Shown in pieces: positions 15,619-23,154 of a stretch of DNA of 44,861 bases; position 1 is the first letter of the stretch, and every line of letters starts with the position of its first letter. The notes under the pieces are model-generated. The model did not search any database. It had not been told where the DNA came from and saw only the letters and a list, made by a program, of their open reading frames with translations. The position numbers and the translations under genes are program-made. Source of the DNA: Nostoc paludosum FACHB-159 (GTDB lineage: Bacteria; Cyanobacteriota; Cyanobacteriia; Cyanobacteriales; Nostocaceae); the NCBI RefSeq assembly GCF_014698835.1, contig NZ_JACJTU010000056.1, forward strand, positions 1 through 44,861. The letters run 5' to 3'.

Positions 15619-15897
15619 ATGAATACTACCGATAATTCTCCGATGGATGATGGGTCATCAGCAGATTTGATTTCTGTTGCAGAGTTACAGCAACAGCTTA
15701 ATGAATTACTCCAGCAATTATCTCCAGAACGATTACGGGTGCTGACTGATTTTGCTGCTTATTTGGCAAATGCTGAAAGCGAAGCTGCAACCCAAGAGCT
15801 TTTGGCAATTCCTGGATTGTTAGAGCGAGTTAAGCAAAATCAAGTAACGCCTAAAGCCCAATATACCCCCTGGAGAACTCTTCGCTCTGATGTATGA
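15619..15897 (+). CDS. Putative antitoxin of a RelE-type module
   Basis: A 92-residue acidic protein, Leu/Gln-rich in the middle (VAELQQQLNELLQQLSPERL), with a Pro/Trp-containing C-terminus (YTPWRTLRSDV). I do not recognise the DNA-binding fold. The antitoxin role is inferred from its size and charge, and from the 8-bp overlap with the RelE-like gene that follows. Similar small cyanobacterial proteins with a C-terminal WR motif occur before RelE toxins, as I recall. Confidence 0.65.
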   Translation: MNTTDNSPMDDGSSADLISVAELQQQLNELLQQLSPERLRVLTDFAAYLANAESEAATQELLAIPGLLERVKQNQVTPKAQYTPWRTLRSDV

Positions 15898-16153
15898 AGT
15901 TATTCTTCATCCCGATGTCCAGGAAGTTTATGTCAATGCTGACAAAGCCTTTGCTAAGAAAATTGCCCGATGTTTGCAGCAGCTAGAACAAACTCCTCGA
16001 TCGCACCCCAACATTAAAGCCCTGAAAGGAGATTATGCAGGTTACTATCGCTACCGAATTGGGGATTACAGAGTCATTTATTCTATAGACGATGAAGTTG
16101 TGCAGGTACTTGTTGTGGCGATTGCTCATCGCAGTGAGGTATATAAACCGTAA
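15890..16153 (+). CDS. RelE/ParE family toxin
   Basis: An 87-residue basic protein with the RelE/ParE pattern: YEVILHPDVQ at the N-terminus, IKALKGDYAGYYRYRIGDYRVIYSID in the core and VLVVAIAHRSEVY at the C-terminus. RelE-like toxins cut mRNA on the ribosome, ParE-like ones inhibit gyrase; the core Arg/Tyr pattern favours RelE. It overlaps its partner by 8 bp, so the two are translationally coupled. The stop is 28 bp from the right-hand direct repeat copy. Confidence 0.88.
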   Translation: MYEVILHPDVQEVYVNADKAFAKKIARCLQQLEQTPRSHPNIKALKGDYAGYYRYRIGDYRVIYSIDDEVVQVLVVAIAHRSEVYKP

Positions 16154-16155
16154 AA

Positions 16156-16186
16156 GCGATGCCTGCGGCGGGCTACGCCTACGCAT
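16156..16186. repeat. Dispersed repeat GCGATGCCTxCGGCGGGCTACGCC
   Basis: GCGATGCCTGCGGCGGGCTA continued by CGCCTACGC. Related copies lie at 28187-28215 (partly degenerate) and 37252-37281. The unit can fold on itself (GATGC with GCATC). This is a widespread type of short interspersed sequence in Nostoc-like genomes. Confidence 0.65.
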
Positions 16187-16228
16187 CTCCATTCTGTTTA
16201 CAATATCTGTTTGAACAGGGGCGATCGC
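16182..16228. repeat. 47-bp direct repeat, right copy
   Basis: Matches 15471-15517: identical over ATTCTGTTTACAATATCTGT plus two bases, and again over GGGGCGATCGC. It abuts the dispersed repeat at 16156-16186. Confidence 0.8.
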
Positions 16229-16240
16229 ATAGTCTTGTAG

Positions 16241-16261
16241 AGACGGCGATTTATCGCGTCT
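16241..16261. repeat. AGACGCGAT-type palindrome
   Basis: AGACGGCGATTTATCGCGTC plus T, an imperfect palindrome of the family also found at 22131-22150, 30380-30399 and 31254-31273. It stands directly before the 21-bp array. Confidence 0.75.
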
Positions 16262-16269
16262 CTCTTGTT

Positions 16270-16458
16270 CGTCCACAACACAAGTCCATTCGTCCACAAC
16301 ACAAGTTCATTCGTCCACAACACAAGTCCATTCGTCCACAACACAAGTTCATTCGTCCACAACACAAGTTCATTCGTTCACAACGCAAGTCCATTCGTCC
16401 ACAACGCAAGTCCATTCGTCCACAACGCAAGTCCATTCGTCCACAACACAAGTCTGTT
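16270..16458. repeat. 21-bp tandem repeat array (9 units)
   Basis: Nine units of CGTCCACAACACAAGTCCAT plus T, with small variants (AAGTTC, AACGCAAG). The 21-bp period creates open frames of 70 codons or more on both strands with seven-residue repeats, but none has a normal gene start or composition, so I do not call a protein. It fills the spacer between the RelE-type module and the gene at 16609. Confidence 0.95.
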
Positions 16459-16608
16459 CTCAACGATTTGTTATTTTTTCGTGTAATTACTTAGCTTTAA
16501 ATCTAATTTAAATACAAAAAATACCTCTATTCGTCAGCTTTACTGAGCCGAAACATTGTTCTATTAAGACATCCTAGAAAGATAGAGTTTAGTAAAAGGT
16601 ATCCATTG

Positions 16609-17001
16609 ATGCCACGCAAAAAAAGAACCTCTCCGCTGCTAGAAAAAACCGAACAGAAATTAATCGGATTTAAATCAATTGATTCCAGCCTTGATTTTGG
16701 TGATTCCGTTAGTGTAAACCATTTAACCGAGCTAACCGGAGAACTCCGCAACGAAATTGACCAGTATAATATGATGCTCACTGCCATTGACACAGCAAAG
16801 GAAAAAATAGAAACCCTTGAAAAAAGCATTCGTGAAACTTCAGAACGCCTAGTCAATGGTGTGGCGTCGAGGTATGGCAAAAACAGTCGGCAATATGAGA
16901 TGACAGGCGGAGTACGTAAAAGCGAACGCATTCGTAAAGCTACTATTACCCGGTTAAAATCGAGTGCAGATTCAAAATCGGCTTCTACCCAGACGGTGTA
17001 A
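16609..17001 (+). CDS. Coiled-coil hypothetical protein
   Basis: A 130-residue protein of unknown family. It has a basic N-terminus (MPRKKRTSP), a predicted coiled coil at about residues 45-85 (LTGELRNEIDQYN ... TAKEKIETLEKSIRETSERL), and a basic C-terminus with Arg/Lys clusters. I start at the ATG at 16609 rather than the TTG just before it. It lies 131 bp upstream of the dynamin group on the same strand, so a shared function is possible but unproven. It could equally be a DNA-binding or phage-derived protein. Confidence 0.6.
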   Translation: MPRKKRTSPLLEKTEQKLIGFKSIDSSLDFGDSVSVNHLTELTGELRNEIDQYNMMLTAIDTAKEKIETLEKSIRETSERLVNGVASRYGKNSRQYEMTGGVRKSERIRKATITRLKSSADSKSASTQTV

Positions 17002-17132
17002 CCAGCAAGCAATAACTAAGCATCATTCATAGTGAATGATGCCCATGTTTGGCGAGCAAGTGCATTTTGTAAGATTTAACTCCAGCTTAAATTTAGCTGA
17101 CAATGAAAATTTCTTAGACGGAGTGGATACTG

Positions 17133-17459
17133 ATGACATCTGAGAAAGACCGCCATAAAGAACTTGAACAACGAGAACGTATATTACGAGAACGAGAAGT
17201 TGAATTGCGACTTCGAGAAATGGAAGCTAAAATTCATACTGCTGATGCACCTTTTCATCAAACTGTTAAGCATCAGCCAGAAAATTTTCAGAAACCTTGG
17301 ATGAAAAAACTAATTCTAGGTGGAAAGTTGTTTGCTCTTGGTGTGGTAGCGTTAGTTGCGGTGAGGATAGCCTCAGTGCTAGCTGGGTTTATTATTGTTG
17401 CTGCACTGGGGTGGATGTCTTACAAATTATTTTTTGAATCCAAAAAAACCAATTCTTAA
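17133..17459 (+). CDS. Small coiled-coil/membrane protein next to the dynamin gene
   Basis: 108 residues. The N-terminal 40 are a very charged helix (ELEQRERILREREVELRLRE), and residues about 63-102 are hydrophobic (LILGGKLFALGVVALVAVRI then ASVLAGFIIVAALGWMSYKL), enough for two membrane helices or a hairpin, ending in a short basic tail. The stop lies only 16 bp before the start of the BDLP-type dynamin, so the two are almost surely co-transcribed. A membrane anchor or recruiter for the GTPase is a natural guess. No named family is recognised. Confidence 0.75.
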   Translation: MTSEKDRHKELEQRERILREREVELRLREMEAKIHTADAPFHQTVKHQPENFQKPWMKKLILGGKLFALGVVALVAVRIASVLAGFIIVAALGWMSYKLFFESKKTNS

Positions 17460-17475
17460 TTCAGGTGTAACTATT

Positions 17476-19557
17476 ATGAGCGATCGGGTAGCAACTGACA
17501 AATTTATCCAAGACTTAGAGCGCGTTGCTCAAGTGCGATCGGAAATTTCTGTATGTTTGAGTAAACTTGTTGAAATCATTAATAAAGCTGAATTAGCTGG
17601 AGACTCATCATCAGGAAAACTCAGTTTAGAGCGAGATATTGAAGATATTACAGTAGCTAGTAAAAATCTCCGCCAAGGTGTGTTTCGCCTATTGGTATTG
17701 GGCGATATGAAACGGGGAAAAAGTACGTTTCTCAATGCTTTAATTGGAGAAAACTTATTGCCCAGTGACGTTAACCCTTGTACCGCAGTGTTAACAGTTT
17801 TACGCTATGGGCCAGAAAAGAAAGTTACTATTCATTTTAATGATGGCAAAAGTCCACAACAGTTAGATTTTCAAAGTTTTAAACATAAATATACCATCGA
17901 TCCGGCAGAAGCAAAAAAATTAGAACAGGAGAAAAAGCAAGCTTTTCCTGATGTTGATTATGCAGTAGTCGAATATCCCTTAACGTTACTAGAAAAAGGA
18001 ATTGAAATTGTTGATAGCCCAGGATTAAATGATACAGAAGCACGAAACGAATTATCTTTGAATTATGTGAATAATTGCCATGCAATTTTGTTCGTGATGA
18101 GAGCTTCTCAACCTTGCACTTTGGGCGAACGTCGGTATTTAGAAAATTACATTAAAGGTAGAGGACTGACGGTTTTCTTCTTAATTAACGCTTGGGATCA
18201 ACTGCGGGAGTCATTGATAGATCCTGATGATGAAGAAGAATTAAAAGCAGCTGAAGACAGATTGCGGCAAGTATTTAAAGCGAATTTAGCAGAGTATTGT
18301 TACGTAGATGGCCAAAATATTTATGACGAACGTGTATTTGAGCTTTCGTCAATTCAAGCACTTAGAAGACGGCTGAAAAACCCCCAAGCTGATTTAGAGG
18401 GGACTGGGTTTCCTAAGTTTATGGGGGCACTGAATACTTTTCTTACCAGAGAAAGAGCGATCGCCGAACTTCGTCAAATCAGAACCCTATCTAGGCAAGC
18501 TGTCAATCACATCCTCGAAGCCGTTGCCAGAAGAGTACCATTACTCGACCAAGATGTAAATGAGTTGAAAAAACGAATTGATTCAGTAGAACCAGAGTTT
18601 AATAAACTCACCACTATTCGAGATCAATTCCAAAAAGAAATTCTCAACACCAGAGATTCTCAAGCAAGAACAATTTCTGAATCCTTCCGCAGCTACGTTT
18701 TAAACTTAGGTAATACCTTTGAAAACGATTTTTTACGTTATCAACCAGAATTAAATTTGTTTGATTTTCTGAGTAGCGGAAAACGGGAAGCCTTTAACGC
18801 TGCACTGCAAAAAGCCTTTGAGCAATATATCACTGACAAATCTGCTGCTTGGACATTAAGTGCTGAAAAAGATATCAATGCCGCTTTTAAAGAACTTTCT
18901 CGCAGTGCAGCACAATATGGCGCATCTTACAGCCAAGTCACAGACCAAATCACCGAAAAAATCACCGGGCAAAACATCAAAGTAAATGCCACTATAGCTA
19001 GTGAAGATGATAACTCTCCAGCTTGGGCGAAATGGGCAATGGGATTGTTATCACTATCTAAGGGAAATCTTGCTGGTGTTGCACTAGCTGGAAGTGGATT
19101 TGATTGGAAAAATATCTTGTTAAACTACTTCACTGTAATTGGTATTGGTGGGATAATTACAGCGGTGACGGGTGTTTTTCTGGGGCCTATTGGATTTGCA
19201 CTGCTAGGTTTAGGAGTGGGCTTTTTACAAGCAGATCAAGCGCGTAAAGAGTTAGTAAAAACGGCTAAAAAAGAGTTAGTTAAACACCTACCCCAAGTAG
19301 CGCACGAGCAATCTCAAGTTGTATACGATGCTGTGAAAGAGTGTTTTGATGCTTATGAAAGAGAAGTGAGCAAGCGGATTAATGATGATATCGTCTCTCG
19401 TAAATCTGAATTAGATAATCTAGTTAAGCAAAAAGAAACCCGTGAAATTAATCGTGAAAGTGAATTCAAGAGGTTAAAAACCTTACAAGAAGATGTAATA
19501 GCTCAGTTGCAAAAAATTGAGGCTGCTTATAGCAATTTGTTAGCTTACTATAGCTAA
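17476..19557 (+). CDS. bdlp: Bacterial dynamin-like protein (BDLP ortholog)
   Basis: 693 residues from the ATG at 17476; longer frames from upstream TTG codons overlap the previous gene. The length and motif positions match the crystallised Nostoc punctiforme BDLP as I recall it: P-loop GDMKRGKST with Lys82, G3 DSPG at 180-183, and G4 NAWD at 238-241. The neck and trunk are helical, and the membrane-inserting paddle is the hydrophobic stretch LNYFTVIGIGGIITAV ... GPIGFALLGLGVGFL (about 573-605). BDLP binds and tubulates lipid bilayers on GTP binding. It follows the small membrane protein by 16 bp and precedes a second dynamin-like gene by 242 bp. Confidence 0.95.
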   Translation: MSDRVATDKFIQDLERVAQVRSEISVCLSKLVEIINKAELAGDSSSGKLSLERDIEDITVASKNLRQGVFRLLVLGDMKRGKSTFLNALIGENLLPSDVNPCTAVLTVLRYGPEKKVTIHFNDGKSPQQLDFQSFKHKYTIDPAEAKKLEQEKKQAFPDVDYAVVEYPLTLLEKGIEIVDSPGLNDTEARNELSLNYVNNCHAILFVMRASQPCTLGERRYLENYIKGRGLTVFFLINAWDQLRESLIDPDDEEELKAAEDRLRQVFKANLAEYCYVDGQNIYDERVFELSSIQALRRRLKNPQADLEGTGFPKFMGALNTFLTRERAIAELRQIRTLSRQAVNHILEAVARRVPLLDQDVNELKKRIDSVEPEFNKLTTIRDQFQKEILNTRDSQARTISESFRSYVLNLGNTFENDFLRYQPELNLFDFLSSGKREAFNAALQKAFEQYITDKSAAWTLSAEKDINAAFKELSRSAAQYGASYSQVTDQITEKITGQNIKVNATIASEDDNSPAWAKWAMGLLSLSKGNLAGVALAGSGFDWKNILLNYFTVIGIGGIITAVTGVFLGPIGFALLGLGVGFLQADQARKELVKTAKKELVKHLPQVAHEQSQVVYDAVKECFDAYEREVSKRINDDIVSRKSELDNLVKQKETREINRESEFKRLKTLQEDVIAQLQKIEAAYSNLLAYYS

Positions 19558-19659
19558 AGTGTAGGAATACTCAATCATTTGTGAAAACCTCTATTTCTTT
19601 TCTCTGCGCTCTCTGTGGTTCGTTGAAAAAAAATTCACAACTCAGGAAATAAAGGATAA

Positions 19660-19695
19660 AACCACAGATAAACACTGATTAGTTTATCTGTGGTT
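19660..19695. terminator. 14-bp perfect hairpin between the two dynamin genes
   Basis: AACCACAGATAAAC (19660-19673) pairs with GTTTATCTGTGGTT (19682-19695) around an 8-base loop, in the spacer between the two dynamin-like genes. The sequence is of the ACCACAGATAAACAC kind that recurs in many bacterial genomes as dispersed repeat. It could attenuate transcription from the first gene into the second; there is no T-run. Confidence 0.6.
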
Positions 19696-19799
19696 ACTAA
19701 TATTCTAAATTCACGCAGAGACGCAGAGGGGAAGTGAGGAGTTTTTGTAATAGAGTATTTAATTTAAAAATCTATTTTGAAATCTGGAATTAAGGAACT

Positions 19800-22079
19800 A
19801 TGCAACAACAGTATGAAAAATTAGTAGATTCTCTCAAATCTGCGTCTGCATTATTAAACTTAGAACGGAAATCGCAACTCAATCAAGATGTAATTTCTAT
19901 TTGTAATTATCTAATTAATCCTAGCTTTCGGATTGCGGTATTTGGCCCTTTTAATCATGGCAAATCTACCTTATTAAATGCCATGTTGGGGAATCGCACA
20001 TTACCCATTGATTTAATTCCGACTACAGGTGCAGCGATTACTGTTAAGTATGGTTCTGATGTGCGAACTCGCATCATGTTGGTAGATGGTACAGAAATTT
20101 ACCGCAGTGGGACGGAAATTTTACAGCAATTTGCTATTCTAGATGGGAATAGACAGATGCGAAAAGATGTAGTATCTGTAGAAGTTTTTTGTCCCCATTC
20201 CTTTTTAGAAACGGGTGTAGAATTTCTTGATTTACCAGGCACTAATGACCGAGAAGAACAAGATAATTTAGTACGAGAACAACTTTTAAGTGTAGATTTA
20301 GTTGTACAATTATTAGATGCACGCAAGTTAATGACTTTAGGCGAACGAGAAAACTTGCGAGATTGGCTATTAGATCGTGGGATTAAAACAGTTATTTTTA
20401 TTGCCAATTTTATTAATTTACTTGAGCCTGAAGAACAAAAACAAGTGCAAAATCGCTTGGTATTTGTGGCGGAAAGCTTTCGAGCCGAATTACCTCCAGG
20501 TTTTAGTAATTTATATCGTGTTGATGCTTTACCCGCCTTACGGGCTAGATTAAAAGGCGATGTGGCAGAAGCTAATAGTAGCGGGTTGGTGGCTTTTGAA
20601 ACGGCTTTGCAAAATATTGTGGGGATTTTACAGCAAAATCGTGGTAGTGTACGTTTGCCAAGAGTAGAGGCGATCGCTACTCAAATTCAACAATCATTAA
20701 AAGCCAAAATTGACCCCATTGCTCAGGAAGTAAAATCACTTGTTGATAAACACAATGCCAAAATTGAAATCAAAGAAAAAGCTGCTAACTTAATTAAACA
20801 AGGCTTTGCTACTAGTATCTCGGAATTAAGCGATTGGTTAAGTTTACCAAAACTACTAGCAAAATATCAAGCTGACGCCGCAGTTGCACTGGCAGAAAAT
20901 AACTTTAAATCATGGCAAACAAATACTCTTAAAAAAGACTTAAATCAATTGCAACTAGCAACGGTGAAATGGCTTTATCAAGCTTACGAATTTTTCCAAG
21001 CAGAAAGACCAGAAGACTTATTAATTCCCTTCCCTAACGAACCCCAAATCATATTACCTCCCAAGCCGAATAATCACAGTGATTTGAGTGAAACTGGTTC
21101 CATCGCAGTTGGTGGTGGTATTGGTTGGTTGTTAGGCGGGCCTGTCGGTGCTGCTGTCGTTGGTAGTATTTCTTATTTATTAAATAAAAATATTCAAGAA
21201 CAAGAAGAAAAATCAGCTAATGAATCTTATCATCAGCAAGTTGCCAAACTTTGTATAGCTGCAACAGAAGATTATTTGTCTAGTTTTAGTAGTCAAGGAT
21301 TATCAATTTTGGCTAAATACGATGGTAAAGCCGAAAAAGTAATTTACTTGGAAGTCAATGAAGAACCCTTAGAAATCGCTAATAAACGCCAAGATTTACA
21401 ACGCTTGCAAAATATTTTTAATGAGCTACTGCGAGAGTTAGAAAAAGTCAAAATTCGCGTTGATTATCAACCTTATCAAGAAATACCGAAATCCAAAACT
21501 ATAAATACTCGATATTTGCCACAACCAGAAAAATTCCAAACTTCTCGCCCAGCCCAGGAAAATACTGCTAAAAATACCCAGAAAAAAGTAGAATCTACTT
21601 ATCAACAAGTTTCTCCACGTTCAGAACAAGTAGCACAGCAAAATCCTGCTAAAAATACCCAGAAAAAAGTAGAATCTTCTCGTCAACAAGTTTCTCCACC
21701 ACCGAAAACTTCTGTTTCTCCACGTCCAGAAGAAGTAGACGCGAAATTTCATAATTGGGAACTTGATGAGGAAATAGCGCGAATGAAAGCAGAAATGCGA
21801 TCGCCTGGTTCTCAAAGTAACAAACAGCAAAATACAACTCAAAATAATAAAGCACCAAATCCCCCGAAAACGCAGACACAAAAAGATAAAATTACTCGTG
21901 CTTACAGCATTTTAGGATTACAACCTAATGCTTCTTTAAGTGAGGTGAAGCAAGCTTATCGAACTTTAGTAAAAAAATGGCATCCAGATTTATTTGTGGG
22001 TAAACCGCAACAACAAAAACAAGCAGAAGAGAAAATGCACTTAGTGAATGAAGCTTACACAATTTTGACTGAGAGTTAA
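19800..22079 (+). CDS. Dynamin-like GTPase fused to a C-terminal J-domain
   Basis: 759 residues. The GTPase domain has a P-loop GPFNHGKST (49-57), G3 DLPGTND (144-150) and, where dynamins carry N/TKxD, only N203-F-I-N206, so the specificity Asp is replaced by Asn. Helical regions (about 280-400 and 470-560) flank a glycine-rich hydrophobic segment (IAVGGGIGWLLGGPVGAAVV), a likely membrane paddle. A Gln/Pro/Ser-rich linker (about 570-695) with an imperfect 81-bp tandem duplication leads to a J-domain at about 699-759, with the HPD tripeptide at 728-730. J-domains recruit and stimulate Hsp70/DnaK, so this would couple a membrane GTPase to chaperone action. The gene follows the BDLP-type gene on the same strand. 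Confidence 0.88.
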   Translation: MQQQYEKLVDSLKSASALLNLERKSQLNQDVISICNYLINPSFRIAVFGPFNHGKSTLLNAMLGNRTLPIDLIPTTGAAITVKYGSDVRTRIMLVDGTEIYRSGTEILQQFAILDGNRQMRKDVVSVEVFCPHSFLETGVEFLDLPGTNDREEQDNLVREQLLSVDLVVQLLDARKLMTLGERENLRDWLLDRGIKTVIFIANFINLLEPEEQKQVQNRLVFVAESFRAELPPGFSNLYRVDALPALRARLKGDVAEANSSGLVAFETALQNIVGILQQNRGSVRLPRVEAIATQIQQSLKAKIDPIAQEVKSLVDKHNAKIEIKEKAANLIKQGFATSISELSDWLSLPKLLAKYQADAAVALAENNFKSWQTNTLKKDLNQLQLATVKWLYQAYEFFQAERPEDLLIPFPNEPQIILPPKPNNHSDLSETGSIAVGGGIGWLLGGPVGAAVVGSISYLLNKNIQEQEEKSANESYHQQVAKLCIAATEDYLSSFSSQGLSILAKYDGKAEKVIYLEVNEEPLEIANKRQDLQRLQNIFNELLRELEKVKIRVDYQPYQEIPKSKTINTRYLPQPEKFQTSRPAQENTAKNTQKKVESTYQQVSPRSEQVAQQNPAKNTQKKVESSRQQVSPPPKTSVSPRPEEVDAKFHNWELDEEIARMKAEMRSPGSQSNKQQNTTQNNKAPNPPKTQTQKDKITRAYSILGLQPNASLSEVKQAYRTLVKKWHPDLFVGKPQQQKQAEEKMHLVNEAYTILTES

Positions 22080-22130
22080 GAATTCTGAATTCAGAATTTA
22101 GAATACAATCAGCAACACATTCTTGGGTTA

Positions 22131-22150
22131 AGACGCGATGAATCGCGTCT
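22131..22150. repeat. AGACGCGAT-type palindrome
   Basis: AGACGCGATGAATCGCGTCT, a perfect palindrome of 9-bp arms with a 2-base centre. It lies in the spacer downstream of the dynamin/J-domain gene, between tracts of the GAATTCTGAATTC-type dispersed repeat. Confidence 0.8.
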
Positions 22151-22311
22151 CTACAAATGGTTTGTTTGTCGGATTATATCGGTATTAGATAAAATTTATT
22201 CTGAATTCTGACTCCTGAATTCTGAATTCTCAAGAGATTTCATCCTAATTTCATTTCTGGTTGCGAAGTTAGTAAGTAAATATAGAATTAGAAAACTGTT
22301 GGATAAAACTT

Positions 22312-22986
22312 ATGCAACTGCTATCTTTGAGGAAGGGTTTTTTAGCGTTAAGCTTTGTGGCGATCGCTTCAGCAAGTGGATTACTCACAGCCTGTTCCAA
22401 TGCTGCTTCCCAGAACCCAACGCAAACCCCAAACGCAACTCCTACCAATGCTAGCGAGAACCACACGAATCACAGCATGGGAATGGATTTAGGCCCAGCC
22501 GATGCTGACTTTGATTTACGGTTTATCGATGCGATGATACCCCACCATCAAGGGGCTTTGGAAATGGCCAAAGAAGCACAACAAAAATCCAAACGCCCTG
22601 AAATTAAAAAACTAGCAGACAACATCATCAAATCCCAAAATCAAGAAATTACCCAGATGAAGCAGTGGCGAAAAGCTTGGTATCCCAGCGCAGGAAATAA
22701 ACCAATGGCTTATCACAGTCAAATGGGTCACATGATGGAGATGTCACCTGAGCAAATGCAAGCGATGATGATGAGTCAAGATTTAGGCGCGGCTGATGCT
22801 AACTTTGATTTGCGCTTTATTAATGCGATGATTCCTCACCATGAAGGGGCTGTAAAAATGGCACAAGACGCTTTAACTAAGTCTAAACGCCCCGAAATTA
22901 AACAATTAGCCCAAGAAATTATCAAAGCACAAGATACTGAAATTAAACAAATGCAGCAATGGCGGAAAAGTTGGTATAACCAGTGA
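22312..22986 (+). CDS. Lipoprotein with two DUF305 domains
   Basis: 224 residues with a lipoprotein signal: a basic start, hydrophobic helix and the lipobox LLTAC at residues 24-28. Two DUF305 units follow, each with FDLRFI-AMIPHH-GA--MA and ending in a QMKQWRK- or QMQQWRK-like motif, around 61-125 and 152-222. They are separated by a Met-rich linker (MGHMMEMSPEQMQAMMMS). DUF305 proteins are four-helix ferritin-like bundles; the conserved His pairs and the Met-rich stretch suggest metal handling, possibly copper, though that is inference. The mature protein would be tethered to the outer face of a membrane. Confidence 0.85.
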   Translation: MQLLSLRKGFLALSFVAIASASGLLTACSNAASQNPTQTPNATPTNASENHTNHSMGMDLGPADADFDLRFIDAMIPHHQGALEMAKEAQQKSKRPEIKKLADNIIKSQNQEITQMKQWRKAWYPSAGNKPMAYHSQMGHMMEMSPEQMQAMMMSQDLGAADANFDLRFINAMIPHHEGAVKMAQDALTKSKRPEIKQLAQEIIKAQDTEIKQMQQWRKSWYNQ

Positions 22987-23154
22987 TGTTGTGAGGGAGA
23001 CGGGGAGACACGGAGACGCGGGGAAGCAGGGATAGGGAGAGTTTTGAATTATGAGTCAACAGAACCAAATCTCCAGTCTCTTTGATACCAATTCTTTATA
23101 ACCTCCCAGCAGATCGATCTCCGCGTCTCCGTGTCCCCGCGTCAATCCTAGATA

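Noticed and set aside
16159..16494. Repeat-encoded frames (RPQHKSI and others) in three frames
   Set aside because: Product of the 21-bp array; three frames are open at once, which points to repeat structure, not coding.
16527..17012. 161-codon minus-strand frame
   Set aside because: Antisense to the coiled-coil gene at 16609, which has the better start and composition.
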